This document shows positions 62,380-64,000 of a DNA stretch of 64,000 nt, one piece after another. How positions within the stretch are numbered: the stretch's first letter is position 1; every line of letters begins with the position of its first letter. Below the pieces are notes generated by a model, which was not told the DNA's origin, made no database searches, and saw only the letters and a program-made list of their open reading frames with translations. The position numbers were made by a program, and so were the translations under genes. Source of the stretch: Sphingomonas brevis (GTDB lineage Bacteria > Pseudomonadota > Alphaproteobacteria > Sphingomonadales > Sphingomonadaceae). The stretch is taken from the NCBI RefSeq assembly GCF_023516505.1, contig NZ_JAMGBB010000001.1, positions 558,001 to 622,000 of the forward strand, written 5' to 3'.

Positions 62380-63179
62380 CAGGCGAAGGCCGCCAGGTCG
62401 ATTTCGCCGGTGAAAACATGCGTTGCCGTTCCGCGCATGCGGATCGGATCGCCCGGCGCCCAGGTCACGGTCAGCACACCGCCTCGCATATGCACCTTGA
62501 CCGGCGAATTGGTTTTCTTCTGCGCGATCGCCGCGACTGCGGTGGCGCAGGCACCGGTGCCGCACGCCAGGGTCAGCCCCGAGCCGCGCTCCCACGTGCG
62601 GAGGTGAATGTCGCCGTCACGCACGCTGGCGACATTGACGTTGATCCGCTCGGGAAAGGCTGGGTCATGCTCGATTGACGGGCCAAGGCTGGTGAGTTCT
62701 ATCGTCCGCTCATCGTCGACGAAAAATACCAGGTGCGGATTGCCGACGCTTAGCGCCATCGGATGTTCGAGCGGCCCCCAGGCCAGCGGCAGCCGGGCGG
62801 TGTCCATCGGATAGGTGAGCGGAACCTCGTCCCACGCGAAGTGGGGCGGGGGCAGGCTGACCTCGACTTCGGCTCCGAATGTCCCACCCTCTACCTTGCC
62901 GCCGCCGGTCTCCAGGCTCTTGGCGCCGGTCAGGGCGACTACGCAGCGCGATGCATTGCCGCAGCTTTCCACTTCGCCGCCGTCATGATTCCAGATGCGC
63001 ATCTTCACATCGGCGGTGGTGCTGGGTTCCAGCAGGATCAACTGGTCGCAGCCGATGCCGAGGTGACGGTCGGCCAGCGCCTTGGCCAGCGCGGGAGTCA
63101 TCGTCACCGGCTGTTCACGCGCATCGATCACGACAAAGTCGTTTCCAAGCCCGTGCATCTTGTGGAATTGCCGCGTCAC
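62379..63179 (-). CDS. dapF: Diaminopimelate epimerase
   Basis: This 266-residue protein has both catalytic cysteines: VESCGNASRCV near residue 74 and LACGTGACATA near 206. It interconverts LL- and meso-diaminopimelate, a cell-wall and lysine precursor. It is the first gene of a six-gene chain (dapF, mtaB, ftsY, yciB, ATPase, permease). It works downstream of DapA, whose gene is at 24.4 kb. Confidence 0.96.
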   Translation of the reverse strand: MTRQFHKMHGLGNDFVVIDAREQPVTMTPALAKALADRHLGIGCDQLILLEPSTTADVKMRIWNHDGGEVESCGNASRCVVALTGAKSLETGGGKVEGGTFGAEVEVSLPPPHFAWDEVPLTYPMDTARLPLAWGPLEHPMALSVGNPHLVFFVDDERTIELTSLGPSIEHDPAFPERINVNVASVRDGDIHLRTWERGSGLTLACGTGACATAVAAIAQKKTNSPVKVHMRGGVLTVTWAPGDPIRMRGTATHVFTGEIDLAAFA

Positions 63180-63224
63180 GCGCGCCGAATTAGGGACGAG
63201 TAGTCAGAGTGTCCACCTCGCAGC

Positions 63225-63302
63225 GTCATTGCGAGCGGAGCGAAGCAATCCAGCTTTGCGCTTATTTCTGGATTGCTTCGTCGCTGCGCTCCTCGCAATG
63301 AC
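63225..63302. repeat. GTCATTGCGAG/CTCGCAATGAC palindromic repeat, copy 4
   Basis: GTCATTGCGAGCGGAGCG and GCGCTCCTCGCAATGAC enclose CAATCCAG and CTGGATTGCTTCG. It occupies the dapF / 63321 intergenic region. It is the most regular copy. Confidence 0.88.
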
Positions 63303-63320
63303 GAACCGAGGAGAATCTGA

Positions 63321-63743
63321 ATGCAACGAGCCGCATCCGATGTCATGCAATCCGTCCTGCTGTCCGCGGTGATCGATGCGCTGGAAGCGATGAAGGCCGC
63401 GTCGGCCGGCGTCCCAAACAACATGCTGCGCGACCTGCAGAGCGTGCACCGCAACACTACCTTTGCCGACCTGCCCAAAGCGGTACAGGATTCGATTGCA
63501 CAGAGCGTCCGCGCGGCTTTCACCCAGCTTTTGAAGGAAGGCTATGCGGTCGGGCCCAAGCAGGCGATCCAGCAATCGCGGCCGATGGACCGGGTGCCGG
63601 AGCGCGACCGCCGTACACCGGCCGACCGCCGCGATTTCCGCCAGGGACCTGGGCGGAGAGGGCCGGGTGGTCCGGGTGGCAAACCGGGCGGTGGTCGTCC
63701 CGGCGGCGGCCGTCCCGGCGGACCGAGAAAGCCCAAGCCTTAG
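63321..63743 (+). CDS. Basic Gly/Pro/Arg-rich hypothetical protein
   Basis: I do not recognise this 140-residue protein. The N-terminal 85 residues are a helical segment (SVLLSAVIDALEAMKAAS, LPKAVQDSIAQSVRAAFTQLL). The C-terminal 50 residues are low-complexity, rich in Gly, Arg and Pro (GRRGPGGPGGKPGGGRPGG), suggesting a disordered nucleic-acid-binding tail. The gene is preceded by GAGGAG. It stands alone between two repeat elements. The function is unknown. Confidence 0.7.
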   Translation: MQRAASDVMQSVLLSAVIDALEAMKAASAGVPNNMLRDLQSVHRNTTFADLPKAVQDSIAQSVRAAFTQLLKEGYAVGPKQAIQQSRPMDRVPERDRRTPADRRDFRQGPGRRGPGGPGGKPGGGRPGGGRPGGPRKPKP

Positions 63744-63744
63744 T

Positions 63745-63815
63745 CGTCTTTCCCGCGAAAGCGGGAACCCAGTTTCTTTGTTTTTGCTAGGTTCCCGCTT
63801 TCGCGGGAATGACGA
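63745..63815. repeat. Palindromic intergenic repeat with CCCGC(GAAAG)CGGG arms, copy 2
   Basis: TTTCCCGCGAAAGCGGGAACC at the left and GGTTCCCGCTTTCGCGGGAA at the right, followed by TGACG. It matches the copy at 18901-18986 and lies just after the basic protein gene. Confidence 0.8.
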
Positions 63816-63825
63816 AGGAAAGGCG

Positions 63826-64000
63826 ATGACCACTTCCCCTGTCGACCTCGCCCAAGCCGTCATCCATTTCTGGTGCGACGAGCTGACCGAGGAGCAACAT
63901 TTCAAGAAGGATGCGAGCGTCGACCGGCACATTGCCGAGCGGTTCGGCAAGGTTCGCGATGAAGTGCTCCGATCCAAGGCAGCGGGCTGGCGCGACACGC
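63826..64000 (+). CDS. DUF924-family protein (5' part; continues beyond window)
   Basis: The visible 58 residues start at ATG 63826 (GAAGGAAAGG upstream) and read TTSPVDLAQAVIHFWCDELT, then HFKKDASVDRHIAERFGKV. The FWCDEL and D-x-I-x-x-RFG pattern fits the N-terminus of DUF924 proteins, of unknown function. The rest is outside the window. Confidence 0.75.
   Translation, partial: MTTSPVDLAQAVIHFWCDELTEEQHFKKDASVDRHIAERFGKVRDEVLRSKAAGWRDT

Overview
The window reads as chromosomal DNA of a sphingomonad (Alphaproteobacteria, order Sphingomonadales). It is GC-rich and densely coded. It carries the alphaproteobacterial CtrA-phosphorelay genes cckA and chpT, an HdaA-type replication regulator, a GTTC-N7-GTTC LexA box in front of recA, and several families of intergenic palindromes. 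This assignment is inference from gene content; there is no rRNA or marker comparison. I saw no tRNA, rRNA, CRISPR array, prophage or IS transposase.

Layout. 1-3.6 kb: outer-membrane biogenesis (surA, cut by the window edge, and lptD). 3.8-6.3 kb: pepA, holC, ndk. 6.4-9.6 kb: a small membrane protein, a PAS-GGDEF-EAL-PilZ c-di-GMP protein and a DUF6265 protein. 9.6-17.3 kb: purN (fused to an MmcQ/YjbR domain) and purM on the minus strand; then a DUF2066 protein, hdaA, ppk1 and ppx on the plus strand. 17.3-22.2 kb: an I78 inhibitor-like lipoprotein, rnd, aspS, a PPK2-like protein and greB. 22.3-28.4 kb: lytic transglycosylase, dapA, smpB, a DUF2062 protein and an M13 peptidase. 28.4-32.5 kb: cckA, a lone receiver protein, and recA with LexA box and terminator. 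32.5-38.2 kb: Bcr/CflA efflux, arginase-family enzyme, Tat-exported M24 peptidase, dicarboxylate/amino-acid symporter and HAD hydrolase. 38.2-42.3 kb: EF-G-like protein, rpoH and rluD. 42.4-48.3 kb: chpT followed by cheA-cheW-cheY-cheB-cheR. 48.4-51.6 kb: AmpD-type amidase, a secreted beta-propeller protein, rnpB and a DnaJ-domain protein. 51.6-55.9 kb: thioesterase, sufE and an enlarged phage-shock (psp) locus with divergent pspF. 56-64 kb: TPR protein, PuuD-like membrane protein, sodB, the tightly packed chain dapF-mtaB-ftsY-yciB-ABC ATPase-ABC permease, a basic Gly/Pro-rich protein and the start of a DUF924 gene.

The most interesting structures are these. (1) The psp operon has PspB-like and PspC-like small membrane proteins that all end in the same short coiled-coil signature, behind a recognisable sigma-54 promoter and a palindromic candidate PspF site. 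(2) A family of imperfect hairpins lies in three intergenic regions; every hairpin keeps a TCA asymmetry at the same place in one arm. (3) A duplicated segment of about 105 bp, covering the end of the amidase gene and the first bases of rnpB, flanks the beta-propeller gene and suggests that gene was inserted at the amidase-rnpB junction. (4) A palindromic repeat sits in frame inside mtaB. (5) Several enzymes deviate at key positions: a PPK2-like protein without the family aspartates, an EF-G-like GTPase without the catalytic histidine, and HdaA with a changed P-loop.

Most genes are ordinary housekeeping genes, and many adjacent cistrons overlap by 1-8 nt, implying translational coupling. Start codons were chosen from Shine-Dalgarno spacing and family N-termini and are not experimentally supported.
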